A DNA stretch of 64,000 nucleotides from Micromonospora sp. WMMD1128 (GCF_027497235.1 NZ_CP114902.1:5606001-5670000); one strand, 5' to 3'. Counted from the first letter of the stretch, positions 7,983-16,526 are shown. The notes: generated by a model from the sequence alone, not told the origin. Numbers and translations are program-made.

Positions 7983-9671
7983 GTGACGAGTGCGTCGACA
8001 GCACAGGAGCCCTCCCCCACCACCGACCGGGCCGTCGGCTCGCCGGGCGACGACGACGGCGGGGGTGGCGGCGGCGGGATCCCGGCCGCGGTCCGACGCC
8101 GGCTCGCCACCGTCGACGACCGTCTCGGGCAGGGGCAGGCGTGGCTGGCCACCGCCGTGGTGGTGGCCATCGCCGCGATCCTGCGCTTCGTCGGGCTCAG
8201 CCAGCCGCCCGGCAAGATCTTCGACGAGACCTACTACGCCAAGGACGCGTACGGGCTGATCGACCGCGGCGTCGAGTGGAACTACAAGGACAACGGCCCC
8301 TCGTACGTGGTCCACCCGCCGCTGGGCAAGTGGTTGATCGGGATCGGCGAGTGGGCGTTCGGCTACCAGGACGCCGAGAGCAACGTCTCGGTGCCGGGGC
8401 ACCTGACGACCACCGCGCCGGAGTTCGGCTGGCGCTTCGCCGCCGCGGTCTGCGGCACGCTGTCGGTGCTGCTGCTGGTGCGCATCGGCCGGCGGATGTT
8501 CCGGTCCACCACGCTCGGCTGCGCGGCCGGCCTGCTGCTCGCGTTGGACGGCTTCCACCTGGTGCTGTCCCGCACGGCGATCCTCGACATCTTCGTGCTG
8601 CTGTTCGTGCTGGCCGCGTTCGGCGCGCTGGTGCTCGACCGGGACGCCCGACGGCGACGCTGGGCCCGGGCGTTGGCGGACGGGCTCGATCCGACGGTGC
8701 CCGGGCGGGCCGGCCGGCCGCCGTCGGGCTGGCGGAACTGGCCGTGGTGGCGGCTGGCCGCCGGGGTGCTGCTCGGGTGCGCCTGCGCGGTGAAGTGGAA
8801 CGGGCTCTACTTCCTCCCGGCGTTCGCGCTGCTGGTGCTGTTCTGGGAGGTCGGGGTCCGCCGCTCGGCCGGGGTCCGCCGGCCCTGGCGCGACGCCGTG
8901 CTCGACGAGCTGCCCTGGTTGCTCGTGGCCGGCGTGCTGATGCTTGTCACCTACGTGGCCACCTGGTCGGGCTGGCTGCTCAGCGACGAGGGCTACTACC
9001 GCCTGGCCAGCCGGTATCCGAACGTGCCGGGGATGAGCGACACGCCGTTCATCGGCCCGCTGATCAACCTGTGGGAATATCACAAGGCCGCGTACGGGTT
9101 CCACGCCCAGCTCGACGACCCGCACAAATACCAGTCCTGGCCGTGGCAGTGGCTGCTGCTGGGCCGCCCGGTGGCGTTCCACTGGTCCGGCACCGGCGAC
9201 TGCGGCGCGTCGAGCTGCGCCTCCGAGGTGCTGCTGCTGGGCACTCCGCTGCTCTGGTGGTCGTTCCTGCCGGCGCTCGCCGCGACCGCTTGGCTGGGCC
9301 TGGCCCGGCGGGACTGGCGGGCCGGGGCGATCCTGCTGACCGTGGCCGCCGGCCTGCTGCCCTGGTTCTGGCTCGCCTTCGACGGCCGGACGATGTTCTC
9401 CTTCTACGCCGCGCCCGCGGTGCCGTTCATGGTGCTCGCGGTGGTCTACGTGCTCGGCGCGATCGTCACGCCCGCGCCTGTCACCTCGACGGCGGCGCCG
9501 CCCAGCGCCGAGCAGGTGAACGACCGCAGGCTGGTCGGCGGCATCATCGCGGGCGCGTACGTGCTGCTGGTGGCGCTCTGTTTCGCGTACTTCTATCCGA
9601 TCTTCGTGGGCACGGTCATGCAGTATGCGGACTGGTCGGCCCGGATGTGGTTGGACGGCCGCTGGATCTGA
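7983..9671 (+). CDS. pmt: Dolichyl-/polyprenyl-phosphate-mannose protein mannosyltransferase (GT39)
   Basis: This 562-residue polytopic membrane protein transfers mannose from a polyprenyl phosphate donor to Ser/Thr of exported proteins. The catalytic Asp-Glu pair is at 81-82 in KIFDETYYAKDAY, directly after the first membrane helix (about 55-70), as in yeast PMTs and mycobacterial Rv1002c. About ten further hydrophobic helices follow. The first 35 residues are disordered, with a glycine run. Its position divergent to rsmI matches the mycobacterial locus. Likely clients in this window are the secreted Pro/Ser/Thr-rich proteins. Confidence 0.95.
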   Translation: MTSASTAQEPSPTTDRAVGSPGDDDGGGGGGGIPAAVRRRLATVDDRLGQGQAWLATAVVVAIAAILRFVGLSQPPGKIFDETYYAKDAYGLIDRGVEWNYKDNGPSYVVHPPLGKWLIGIGEWAFGYQDAESNVSVPGHLTTTAPEFGWRFAAAVCGTLSVLLLVRIGRRMFRSTTLGCAAGLLLALDGFHLVLSRTAILDIFVLLFVLAAFGALVLDRDARRRRWARALADGLDPTVPGRAGRPPSGWRNWPWWRLAAGVLLGCACAVKWNGLYFLPAFALLVLFWEVGVRRSAGVRRPWRDAVLDELPWLLVAGVLMLVTYVATWSGWLLSDEGYYRLASRYPNVPGMSDTPFIGPLINLWEYHKAAYGFHAQLDDPHKYQSWPWQWLLLGRPVAFHWSGTGDCGASSCASEVLLLGTPLLWWSFLPALAATAWLGLARRDWRAGAILLTVAAGLLPWFWLAFDGRTMFSFYAAPAVPFMVLAVVYVLGAIVTPAPVTSTAAPPSAEQVNDRRLVGGIIAGAYVLLVALCFAYFYPIFVGTVMQYADWSARMWLDGRWI

Positions 9672-9685
9672 GCGCGGGCAGACGC

Positions 9686-9721
9686 ACGACGGCCCGGTGG
9701 GATTTCCCACCGGGCCGTCGT
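9686..9721 (+). terminator. Hairpin terminator after pmt
   Basis: A perfect stem of about 15-17 bp (ACGACGGCCCGGTGGGA paired with its complement) begins 15 nt after the pmt stop, with a T-rich loop. Confidence 0.8.
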
Positions 9722-9773
9722 CGTGGCTCGTGATCGCCTCGCCGGCCGACTGAACGGGCCGGGACACGAAAAC

Positions 9774-9821
9774 GCGCGCCCCGATCGCCTGCCACGGGGG
9801 AAGCGGGCGATTGGGGCGCGC
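9774..9821. other. Second long hairpin in the pmt-VWA gap
   Basis: A 16-bp stem (9774-9789 with 9806-9821, one G-T wobble) closes a 16-nt loop. It lies about 50 nt beyond the pmt terminator and 155 nt before the next gene. It could be a back-up terminator, part of a small RNA, or a leader structure. The rest of 9722-9976 is comparatively AT-rich and contains the promoter of the VWA gene. Confidence 0.4.
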
Positions 9822-9963
9822 AAGACAGAGCTTAACCACACTGCGCCGGGCGCACAACGGGTGCAGCGGAGTCAGATTTCCGACCGATACCACCCCCGAA
9901 TGGTTTACGTCGAGCAGTTAACGGTCGGACCCCACCCGGATGATCTTCCAAAGTGGATCTCAC

Positions 9964-9969
9964 TACACT
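9964..9969 (+). promoter_or_regulatory. -10 box for the VWA gene
   Basis: TACACT lies 7 nt before the GTG at 9977, which has no Shine-Dalgarno sequence. Confidence 0.45.
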
Positions 9970-9976
9970 TCGCCCG

Positions 9977-11266
9977 GTGATCAACAAGAGACGATCGACG
10001 GCCGTCCTGTTCGGACTGCTGGCGGCGACCGCGCTGATCGGTCCGAGCCCCGCCGGGGCCGACGACGAGACCACCGAACCCGCCGCCGAACCCCCCAAGG
10101 TCGAGCTGGTCCTGGACGTCAGCGGTTCGATGCGGGCCCGCGACATCGACGGACGCAGCCGGATCTCCGTGGCGCAGCAGGCGTTCAACGAGGTGGTCGA
10201 CGGCCTGCCGGACGAGACACAGCTCGGCATCCGGGTGCTCGGCGCCACCTACCGGGGCAAGGACAAGAAGCAGGGCTGTCGGGACACCCAGCAGATCGTG
10301 CCGGTCGGCCCGGTGGACCGCACCCAGGCCAAGGCCGCCGTCGCCGGGCTCCGCCCGACCGGCTTCACCCCGGTCGGGCTGGCGCTGCGCTCCGCCGCGC
10401 AGGACCTGGGCACCGGCAGCACCACCCGCCGGATCGTGCTGATCACCGACGGCGAGGACACCTGCGCCCCACCCGACCCGTGCCAGGTCGCCCGCGAGCT
10501 GGCCGCCCAGGGCACCCGGCTGGTGGTCGACACGCTCGGCCTGGCCCCGGACGAGAAGGTACGCCGGCAGTTGCTCTGCATCGCCGGGGCCACCGGCGGC
10601 ACCTACACCGCGGCGCAGAGCGCCGAGGAGCTGACCGGCCGGATCAAGCAACTGGTCGACCGTGCCCGGGACACGTACACCGCCGCGCCGGCGGTGGTCG
10701 GCGGCGCGGCGGACTGCGCGGGCGCGCCGCTGCTCGCCGCCGGCGTCTACACCGACCGGGAGGCGTTCTCCGAACACCGCTGGTACCGGGTGCCGGTACG
10801 CCCGGGGCAGGAGCTGCGCGCCTCGGTGAGCATCGCGCTGGACCGGCCGGTCAACCCGGACTACGGCGTGCTGCTGCGCGCGACCGCGCCGGACGGGCGG
10901 GAGCTGGTCCGCGGCGTCGACGCCGGCAGCGGCCGTACCGACGTGGTCTCGGCCGGGCTGCGCTGGTCGGCCGCCGAGGAGGAGGACGCGGCGAGCCCGG
11001 AGCCGACCCCGAGCGGGACGCGGGCCGCCCGGACCGTCTGCCTGGTGGTCAGCAACTCGTTCGCGCCCCGCTCCGGCGCCAGCGCCGAACCGGGTATGCC
11101 GGTGGAACTGACCGTGGACGTGGTCGCCGCCTCGCCCGCCCCGGACGGGCCGGACCTCGGCCGCGGCTGGGCGCTGCTGCTCCTGCTCACCCTGGCCGGC
11201 CTGGTCACCGGGCTGGGCGCCGGGCTGCTCACCCGCTGGTGGGTCGCCACCTGGAGGGAGAACTGA
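9977..11266 (+). CDS. Secreted, membrane-anchored von Willebrand factor A domain protein
   Basis: The 429-residue product begins with a signal peptide (KRR, then a hydrophobic stretch ending PSPAGA). A VWA domain with an intact metal-ion-dependent adhesion site follows: DVSGSM at 47-52, a threonine in GFTPVG, and ITDGEDT. After the VWA domain comes a beta-rich region of about 130 residues (from about 245) containing RWYRVPVRPGQEL. A C-terminal membrane helix (WALLLLLTLAGLVTGLGAGLL) with a short basic tail anchors it. The next gene starts 2 nt later, so the two are surely co-transcribed. Confidence 0.9.
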   Translation: MINKRRSTAVLFGLLAATALIGPSPAGADDETTEPAAEPPKVELVLDVSGSMRARDIDGRSRISVAQQAFNEVVDGLPDETQLGIRVLGATYRGKDKKQGCRDTQQIVPVGPVDRTQAKAAVAGLRPTGFTPVGLALRSAAQDLGTGSTTRRIVLITDGEDTCAPPDPCQVARELAAQGTRLVVDTLGLAPDEKVRRQLLCIAGATGGTYTAAQSAEELTGRIKQLVDRARDTYTAAPAVVGGAADCAGAPLLAAGVYTDREAFSEHRWYRVPVRPGQELRASVSIALDRPVNPDYGVLLRATAPDGRELVRGVDAGSGRTDVVSAGLRWSAAEEEDAASPEPTPSGTRAARTVCLVVSNSFAPRSGASAEPGMPVELTVDVVAASPAPDGPDLGRGWALLLLLTLAGLVTGLGAGLLTRWWVATWREN

Positions 11267-11268
11267 GG

Positions 11269-12036
11269 ATGCGTACCCTGATCGGCGCCGCGACGGCCGC
11301 CCTCGCCCTCGCGCTCGCCCCGGCCGCGGCCCTGGCCGCGCCGAGCCCGTCACCGGGCGCGACCACCGTGACCAAGGCGGGCACCTCGTTCCTCACCGCC
11401 ACGACCATCGACGCCGGCCAGCCGGTACGGGTGGGCGCCTCGACCGGCGACCACCTGTACTGGTCGTTCCGGGCCGACGCCGGGCAGGTGCACCAGCTCG
11501 ACGTCACGGTCACCTTCCCGAAGCCGCGCACCGGCGCGTCCACCTGGACGGTCGAGGTCTTCGACGGGTTACGCCGCCGGCAGGCGTGCACGGCCGGCGC
11601 GCAGACCCCCACCGTGGACGCCGCGGCCAGCGCCGTGACGCTCGGATGCACGCTGCGCCGGGTGCGGCCGTGGGCCGAACCGTGGTCGGGCGACCCGCTG
11701 CCGGGCACCTACTACGTCCGGCTCTCCGTCACCGAGCTGCCCGAACCCGACCTGGGCCTGCCGATCGAGGTGGACCTGCTGGTCGATGCCGCCGACTCCG
11801 ACGGCGCCTCCGGCGACGACGGTGAGCTGGCGGCGCCGCTGGTGCCGAACACCCGGGCCGGGACCGTGCTGGCGGCCGAGCCGACGCCCGAGCCGGTCGC
11901 CGAGGAGGAGACCGACCTGACCGGCTGGCTCCCCGAGGCCGGCTCGCGCTGGGTGTGGACCAGCGTCGGCGGGGTGCTCGCCGCCGTGGCCGGCGTGGTC
12001 GGCTTCGCCCTCACCCGGCGGCCCCGCCGCCGGTGA
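11269..12036 (+). CDS. Secreted, C-terminally anchored beta-domain protein, partner of the VWA protein
   Basis: The protein has 255 residues: an Ala-rich signal peptide (1-24), a beta-sandwich-like region with YWSFRADAGQVHQLDVTVTF, two cysteines that could form a disulfide (QACTAG and LGCTLR), an acidic linker, then a C-terminal helix and RRPRRR tail. The central region resembles the post-VWA part of the upstream protein, and both look like the bacterial pre-peptidase C-terminal type of fold, which is an inference. The two proteins probably work together outside the membrane. Confidence 0.85.
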   Translation: MRTLIGAATAALALALAPAAALAAPSPSPGATTVTKAGTSFLTATTIDAGQPVRVGASTGDHLYWSFRADAGQVHQLDVTVTFPKPRTGASTWTVEVFDGLRRRQACTAGAQTPTVDAAASAVTLGCTLRRVRPWAEPWSGDPLPGTYYVRLSVTELPEPDLGLPIEVDLLVDAADSDGASGDDGELAAPLVPNTRAGTVLAAEPTPEPVAEEETDLTGWLPEAGSRWVWTSVGGVLAAVAGVVGFALTRRPRRR

Positions 12037-12044
12037 GACCGCGA

Positions 12045-12081
12045 CCGGTGGCCGCCGGGCACCCGACACGGCGGCCACCGG
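12045..12081. terminator. Bidirectional hairpin terminator
   Basis: A perfect 12-bp stem (12045-12056 with 12070-12081) with a 13-nt loop separates two convergent genes. Confidence 0.7.
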
Positions 12082-12087
12082 AAGCGC

Positions 12088-12357
12088 TCAGACGGTACGC
12101 GGGCGGCGCGGCACCCAGCCGATGAACCGGTCCTGCAACGCGGTGACCGGCGCGCTCCGCAGGTCCTGCGTGGCAGCTGCCAGGCAGGACCCGAGATAGA
12201 CGCTCAGCGATGCCCGGTCCACCTGGTACTCGATCAGCAGGTCCTGGCGTTTCGTGGCACAGGGCCAGTCGTCGCCGCACGAGCCACAGGTCCAGGCGGG
12301 CGTCACCGGCACGTGCTCGGCGGACCTTGGTTCCGACGCCTCCACACCGGGGGTCAT
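12088..12357 (-). CDS. Small cysteine-containing actinobacterial protein, 89 residues
   Basis: The gene encodes 89 residues with WTCGSCGDDWPC at about 22-33, a CxxC plus third cysteine that could bind metal, followed by an amphipathic helical half. A GGAAGGAG ribosome binding site lies 6-7 nt before the ATG, which decides the start. Proteins with this (W)xCxxCGxxWPC pattern are common in actinomycetes, but I know of no established function. It is divergent from the phosphopantetheinyl transferase. Confidence 0.75.
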   Translation of the reverse strand: MTPGVEASEPRSAEHVPVTPAWTCGSCGDDWPCATKRQDLLIEYQVDRASLSVYLGSCLAAATQDLRSAPVTALQDRFIGWVPRRPRTV

Positions 12358-12437
12358 CGGCCACTCCTTCCATCGATGTCGACGCTGCCACCCCCCGCAA
12401 CGTTTCTTCAGCGCCCCATCGCGCTCCGCCGTTACGG

Positions 12438-12443
12438 TACGGT
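12438..12443 (+). promoter_or_regulatory. -10 box upstream of the phosphopantetheinyl transferase
   Basis: TACGGT is followed by 6 nt and GTG at 12450. That GTG opens a 10-codon frame rather than the enzyme frame, giving a leader-peptide arrangement. Confidence 0.4.
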
Positions 12444-12449
12444 CACCGC

Positions 12450-12482
12450 GTGTTCCCGTCACCCACCGACGCTCGTGCATGA
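12450..12482 (+). CDS. Possible 10-residue leader peptide (MFPSPTDARA)
   Basis: GTG at 12450 sits 6 nt after TACGGT, the usual leaderless spacing in this window. The frame runs ten codons and stops with TGA at 12480-12482, overlapping the GTG at 12475 used by the enzyme gene. If translated, termination could help start the downstream gene, which has no Shine-Dalgarno sequence. It is too short to support by composition. Confidence 0.3.
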   Translation: MFPSPTDARA

Positions 12483-13131
12483 CCTGTTGCCGCCCGCCGT
12501 CGCCGTCGCGGTCGCCGGCCCGGCCGACTGGGCCGGCGCGCTGCTGCCGGTCGAGCGGGCCGCGCTCGGCGACCGGGCGGTGCCCAGCCGCCGCCGCGAC
12601 TTCACCGCCGGCCGGGTGTGCGCGCGCCGGGCACTCGCCGCGCTCGGCCTGCCGCCCACGCCGGTGCCCGCCGGCGCCGACCGGGCCCCGATCTGGCCGG
12701 CCGGCGTCGTCGGGACGATCACCCACACTGCGGGCTACTGCGCCGCCGCCGCCGCGCACGCCAGCGACCTGCGCGCGGTCGGCATCGACGCCGAGCGGCG
12801 TCGACCCCTCACCCCGGGGGTACGCCGAAAGGTGTGCCGCCCCGACGAGGAGGCGGACCTGGCCCGACTGCCGTCCGGACCGCCCTGGCCGACGGTGCTG
12901 TTCAGCGTCAAGGAGACCGTCTACAAGGTCTGGTACCCGCTCGTCGGCACCTGGCTGGGCTTCCCCGACGCCCGGGTCACGCTCGACCCCGACGCGGGGA
13001 CGTTCCACGCCGAGATCGCGCCGACCCGGCTCGCCGACGCGCCCGTGCCCGATCCTCCGTCATCGATGTCCGGACGGTTCGCGGTGGACGACGATCTGGT
13101 CCGTACCGCCGCCGTTCTGACACGCCGGTGA
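12475..13131 (+). CDS. 4'-phosphopantetheinyl transferase (Sfp/EntD type)
   Basis: The enzyme moves the phosphopantetheine arm of CoA to a serine of carrier proteins used in polyketide, non-ribosomal peptide or fatty acid synthesis. From the GTG at 12475 it has 218 residues. Conserved blocks are all present: GTITHTAGYCAAA, VGIDAERRR (metal-binding GIDxE) and FSVKETVYKVWYP (xKExxYK). No biosynthetic cluster lies within the window, so it may serve several systems. An in-frame ATG at 12376 would overlap the divergent promoter and is less likely. Confidence 0.9.
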   Translation: MHDLLPPAVAVAVAGPADWAGALLPVERAALGDRAVPSRRRDFTAGRVCARRALAALGLPPTPVPAGADRAPIWPAGVVGTITHTAGYCAAAAAHASDLRAVGIDAERRRPLTPGVRRKVCRPDEEADLARLPSGPPWPTVLFSVKETVYKVWYPLVGTWLGFPDARVTLDPDAGTFHAEIAPTRLADAPVPDPPSSMSGRFAVDDDLVRTAAVLTRR

Positions 13132-13206
13132 GGGCCGGACGGCTTTGTCGCCGCCTGCTTGTACCGTCGTTCCGACTGAAAATTCCGAAGGTGCCCAAGG
13201 AGTACG

Positions 13207-14580
13207 GTGAGCCACCCTCAGCCTCCGTCCGGGTCACAGGACCCGAACCAGCCGCAGGAACCGCCGACCGAGGCGTTCCCCACCGCGCCGATGCCGCCGG
13301 TGTCCGGCAGCCCCTGGGCGCCCCCCGCCCCCGACACGCCGCAGGCGCCCACCTCGGGTGCTCCCCCGGCGCCCACCTCCGACGCGCCGCAGGCGCCCAC
13401 CTCGGGCGCGCCGCAGGCGCCGGTCTCCGGCACGCCCTACCCGTCGCAGCCCGAGGCGTTCCCGCCCGCGCCGCCGACCGAGGCGTTCCCGGCCGCGCCG
13501 CCGACGCAGGCGTTCCCGCCGGCACCATCGACGCAGGCGTTCCCGCCGTCGCCAACGACCGAGGCGTTCCCGCCCGCGCCGTCGACGCAGAAATTCCCGC
13601 CCGCGCCGTCGACGCAGGCGTTCCCGCCGTCGCCGCCGACCGAGGCGTTCCCGGCTACGCCGTCGACGCAGGCGTTCCCGCCGTCGCCGCCGACGTCCGG
13701 CGCGCCGTATCCGCCCCCGGGTGGCGGATACCCGCAGGCAGCCGGCGGATATCCGCCTCCGGAGGGCGCGTACCCGCCGCCGGGGGGTTACCCGCCGCCG
13801 GGTGGGGCGCAGCCGGGCGGGGCGCAGCCGCCCTACCCGCCCGTCTCGGGCGCGCCGTATCCGCCGCCCGGGCAGTACCCGCCGGGTGAGGCGTACCCGA
13901 CCGGGCCGTACCCGCCCCCGCCGGGGCAGCCGTTCGGGCCGCCCGCCAAGAAGTCCAACAAGAACGTCTGGATCACGATCGGCATCGTGGCGGTGGTCCT
14001 GCTGCTGCTCTGCTGCGGCGGAGGCATCTTCGCCATCTACAGCGGGGCGAAGAAGACCCGGGAGGCGATCGACGATCTGCCCACCCCGGGCATCACCTAC
14101 AGCAACCCGGTCGACGACCCGCCGACCGGCGACCCGACCGGCGACCCGACCGCCACGCCGGAGCCGGGCAAGACCGACGACCAGACGTTCAACATGCCGG
14201 CCGGCGACAAGCTGATCATCAACGACGACTACGGCACCCTCGAAATCACGGTCGGCAACTTCCGGACCAAGGACGCCGCCTGCCGGGAGTACATGCCCGG
14301 GCCGAAGAACGGAACGTTCCTGATCGCCGACGTGACCGCCGAGGTCACCAAGGGCACCGGGGCGATCAACCCGTTCTTCTTCACCTGGCGGGCTGCGGAC
14401 GGCACCGAGGAGAACGGCATCGGCGGCGCCTTCTCCGGCTGCGGCAAGCTGATGACCTCGGGCAACAACCTGCCGGTCGGCACCAAGCGCAGCGGCCAGC
14501 TCATCTTCGACGTGAAGGACAAGAACGGCGTCGTCGAGTACGAGCACCACCTGCGTACCGCCGGGTCCTGGAAGCCCTGA
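13207..14580 (+). CDS. Proline-rich single-pass membrane protein with an extracytoplasmic DUF4352-like domain
   Basis: The 457-residue protein has a long disordered N-terminal part (1-245) made of repeats such as TQAFPPAPS and TEAFPPAP followed by GGYPPP units. A membrane helix (about 257-278, VWITIGIVAVVLLLLCC) follows, then a Gly/Thr linker and a C-terminal domain of about 130 residues. That domain reads like the immunoglobulin-like DUF4352 family (FLIADVTAEVTKG, FFFTWRAADG, SGQLIFDVKD). AAGGAG just upstream of GTG 13207 sets the start. The repeats are also repeated at DNA level. Confidence 0.85.
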   Translation: MSHPQPPSGSQDPNQPQEPPTEAFPTAPMPPVSGSPWAPPAPDTPQAPTSGAPPAPTSDAPQAPTSGAPQAPVSGTPYPSQPEAFPPAPPTEAFPAAPPTQAFPPAPSTQAFPPSPTTEAFPPAPSTQKFPPAPSTQAFPPSPPTEAFPATPSTQAFPPSPPTSGAPYPPPGGGYPQAAGGYPPPEGAYPPPGGYPPPGGAQPGGAQPPYPPVSGAPYPPPGQYPPGEAYPTGPYPPPPGQPFGPPAKKSNKNVWITIGIVAVVLLLLCCGGGIFAIYSGAKKTREAIDDLPTPGITYSNPVDDPPTGDPTGDPTATPEPGKTDDQTFNMPAGDKLIINDDYGTLEITVGNFRTKDAACREYMPGPKNGTFLIADVTAEVTKGTGAINPFFFTWRAADGTEENGIGGAFSGCGKLMTSGNNLPVGTKRSGQLIFDVKDKNGVVEYEHHLRTAGSWKP

Positions 14581-14598
14581 CGCCCGCGCGACCCCGCA

Positions 14599-14636
14599 CC
14601 GCGGGGGCCGGTCCCGCCCGGGACCGGCCCCCGCGG
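14599..14636 (+). terminator. Hairpin terminator
   Basis: A perfect 17-bp stem (14599-14615 with 14620-14636) and 4-nt loop lies 18 nt after the stop of the preceding gene. Confidence 0.8.
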
Positions 14637-14712
14637 CCGTTCCGGCGGTGCCACCCGGCCGTTCGGCCATTTCCATGTGCGCGTGCCGGCCACCGGCCGC
14701 CAGGCTCGAACG

Positions 14713-15435
14713 ATGACGAACGAGACCACCATCCCGCTGCTGCCCTGTCGGTCCCTGGACGACGTGGCGCCGTTCTACCAGGCTCTCGGCTTCCAGGTGA
14801 CCTACCGGCAGATCCGCCCCAACCCCTACCTGGCCCTGCTCCGGGAAGACCTGAACCTGCACTTCTTCGGCATGCCGGAGTTCGACCCGGCCACCTCGTA
14901 CGGCAGTTGTCTGGTCGTCGTGGACGACCTGGTCGGCCTGCACCGCGTCTTCACGGCGGGCCTGCGCGCCGCGTACGGCAAGGTGCTCGTCGCCGGCGTG
15001 CCCCGGATGACCCGGCCCCGGGTCCGCCGCAACGCCGACGGACACACCGGTTTCAGCATCGTCGACCCCGGCGGCAACTGGATCCGGTTCGTGGCCCGGG
15101 CCGCCACGCCGGACGTCGACGGCAGCTCGGCCGCCGGTCTGTCCCGGGCGCTGGGGAACGCGGTGGTGCAGGCCGACTCCCGCGGTAACCCCCGGCAGGC
15201 CGCGAAGATCCTCGATGGCGCGCTGACCCGTCCGGACGCCACCGACGAGCCCGCCGCCCTCGTGGAGGCGCTCGTCTACCGGGCGGAGCTGGCGCTGCTG
15301 CTGGACGAGCCGGAAGCCGCTCGGGAACTGCTGCGGCGGGCCGGGGCGGTGCCGCTCGACGAGGAGTCGCGCGCCCGGCTGACCGACACCCTCCAGCACG
15401 CCGCCGACCTGGCCGCCACGCTGCCGCCCGGCTGA
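14713..15435 (+). CDS. VOC-fold protein (bleomycin-resistance/glyoxalase-like) with a C-terminal helical extension
   Basis: Residues 1-130 form a vicinal oxygen chelate domain: PLLPCRSLDDVAPFYQALGFQ at the start, LNLHFFG in the middle and GFSIVDPGGNWIRF at the end, the usual pattern of bleomycin-binding or small-molecule resistance proteins. The remaining 110 residues are alanine- and leucine-rich helices (ALVYRAELALLLDEPEAARELLRRAG) resembling TPR-like packing. The 240-residue length is therefore roughly twice that of a single VOC protein. CAGGCT lies 6 nt upstream of the ATG. Confidence 0.82.
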   Translation: MTNETTIPLLPCRSLDDVAPFYQALGFQVTYRQIRPNPYLALLREDLNLHFFGMPEFDPATSYGSCLVVVDDLVGLHRVFTAGLRAAYGKVLVAGVPRMTRPRVRRNADGHTGFSIVDPGGNWIRFVARAATPDVDGSSAAGLSRALGNAVVQADSRGNPRQAAKILDGALTRPDATDEPAALVEALVYRAELALLLDEPEAARELLRRAGAVPLDEESRARLTDTLQHAADLAATLPPG

Positions 15436-15764
15436 ACCCGGCGACTATCCGAGGTGGCCGGACGCCAGCTCGGGGAAATAGCGGGGTCCAGCCGGCGGGA
15501 TGCCACCACTTCACCGAACTGGTGTCGATCATCGACCGAACTCGTAACCCGCCTTGCCTCGCCGACCGATCGGTCTGTCCAGCGCCGGACGGCCGGTCGG
15601 ACCGGTGACGGCGACCGGTGTTCCCGGTCGGCCCGGGAGCCGTCGAGGGCTCGCCGCTCGGTCCGTTTTCCGCGACCTTCGGCATGACCGACGGTCGGAG
15701 CGTCGACACGGAGCGCACCGGTCGACCGCTGGAAATCGTTGTGGACGCAAGCAGACTGAGCTGC
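15436..15764. other. Intergenic region, no gene recognised
   Basis: This stretch of about 330 bp contains no frame with convincing coding character and no strong hairpin. Several CGACCG/CGGTCG words recur, and the promoter of the downstream lipoprotein presumably lies near its right end. Confidence 0.5.
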
Positions 15765-16490
15765 GTGACGCATCCATCACCGCAGAACCCGGCAACCGTC
15801 CCCGTCGGCGCAGGCCGGGCCCACCCCGCTCCGAAGCAGTCCCGCCGGCGTCGGCTCTCTGGCGGCGCGAAGGTCGCGGTCGTATCGACAGGTCTGCTGC
15901 TGCTCGCCGGCTGCGGCGGAGTGGCGACCGGGGCGAGCGCCGACGCTCCGAAGCAACCGGACAAGACGGAAGCCGCGCCCGCAACGACGGGTGTCGGGGC
16001 CACGGCACCGGCGGTCGTGGATCTGGCGACCTCCGCCCCGTCACCGACCGAGGCGAGCCCGAGCCCGTCCGCATCGCCCCTGGTTCGGATCACCACCGTC
16101 ACCTCGACCGCGAAGATCGCCTACTCCACCCGGACGGTGAAAGACGGCACCCTGTCACGGGGGACGAAGAAGGTACGCACTCGGGGCGTCGCCGGCGTCC
16201 GCACCCTCACCTACCGGGTGACGGTCACCGATGGGGTCCAGACCGGCAAGAAGCTGGTCCGTTCGGTGGTGACCAGGAAGCCGATCACGCAGGTGGTCGC
16301 CGTGGGCACCAAGCAGACACGCAGTTGCGACCCGAACTACAGCGGAGCCTGCGTGCCGATCGCGAGCGACGTGGACTGCGCCGGCGGCAGCGGCAACGGT
16401 CCCGCGTACGTCACCGGCCCGGTCCGTGTCGTCGGCAGCGACATCTACGACCTGGACCGGGACGGCGACGGTATCGGCTGTGACGACTGA
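15765..16490 (+). CDS. Lipoprotein with a G5 domain and an excalibur calcium-binding motif
   Basis: From the GTG at 15765 the protein has 241 residues. A basic N-terminus is followed by a hydrophobic core and the lipobox LLAGC, so it is probably lipidated and held at the outer face of the membrane. After a Ser/Pro/Thr-rich linker comes a G5 domain (about 125-185, from TRTVKDGTLSRGTKKV to QVVAVGTK), a cell-wall adhesion module. The C-terminus has the excalibur signature DLDRDGDGIGCDD. The domain mix recalls Rpf-type wall proteins, but no catalytic domain is present. In-frame starts at 15684 and 15741 also exist. Confidence 0.85.
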   Translation: MTHPSPQNPATVPVGAGRAHPAPKQSRRRRLSGGAKVAVVSTGLLLLAGCGGVATGASADAPKQPDKTEAAPATTGVGATAPAVVDLATSAPSPTEASPSPSASPLVRITTVTSTAKIAYSTRTVKDGTLSRGTKKVRTRGVAGVRTLTYRVTVTDGVQTGKKLVRSVVTRKPITQVVAVGTKQTRSCDPNYSGACVPIASDVDCAGGSGNGPAYVTGPVRVVGSDIYDLDRDGDGIGCDD

Positions 16491-16526
16491 CGTCGCGTGC
16501 GGACGGTCGGGTGGCACCCGTACACC

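Noticed and set aside
12475..13131. A nearby biosynthetic gene cluster suggested by the phosphopantetheinyl transferase
   Set aside because: No polyketide, peptide synthetase or carrier protein gene is present within 64 kb.
13358..13720. Repeats in the proline-rich gene as a possible CRISPR array
   Set aside because: The units are short, in frame and differ in length, without uniform repeats and unique spacers; they encode TQAFPPAP-like residues.
15618..15764. Upstream extension of the G5 lipoprotein to 15618
   Set aside because: The extra residues would precede the basic, hydrophobic and lipobox order of the signal peptide, so the export signal would be internal.
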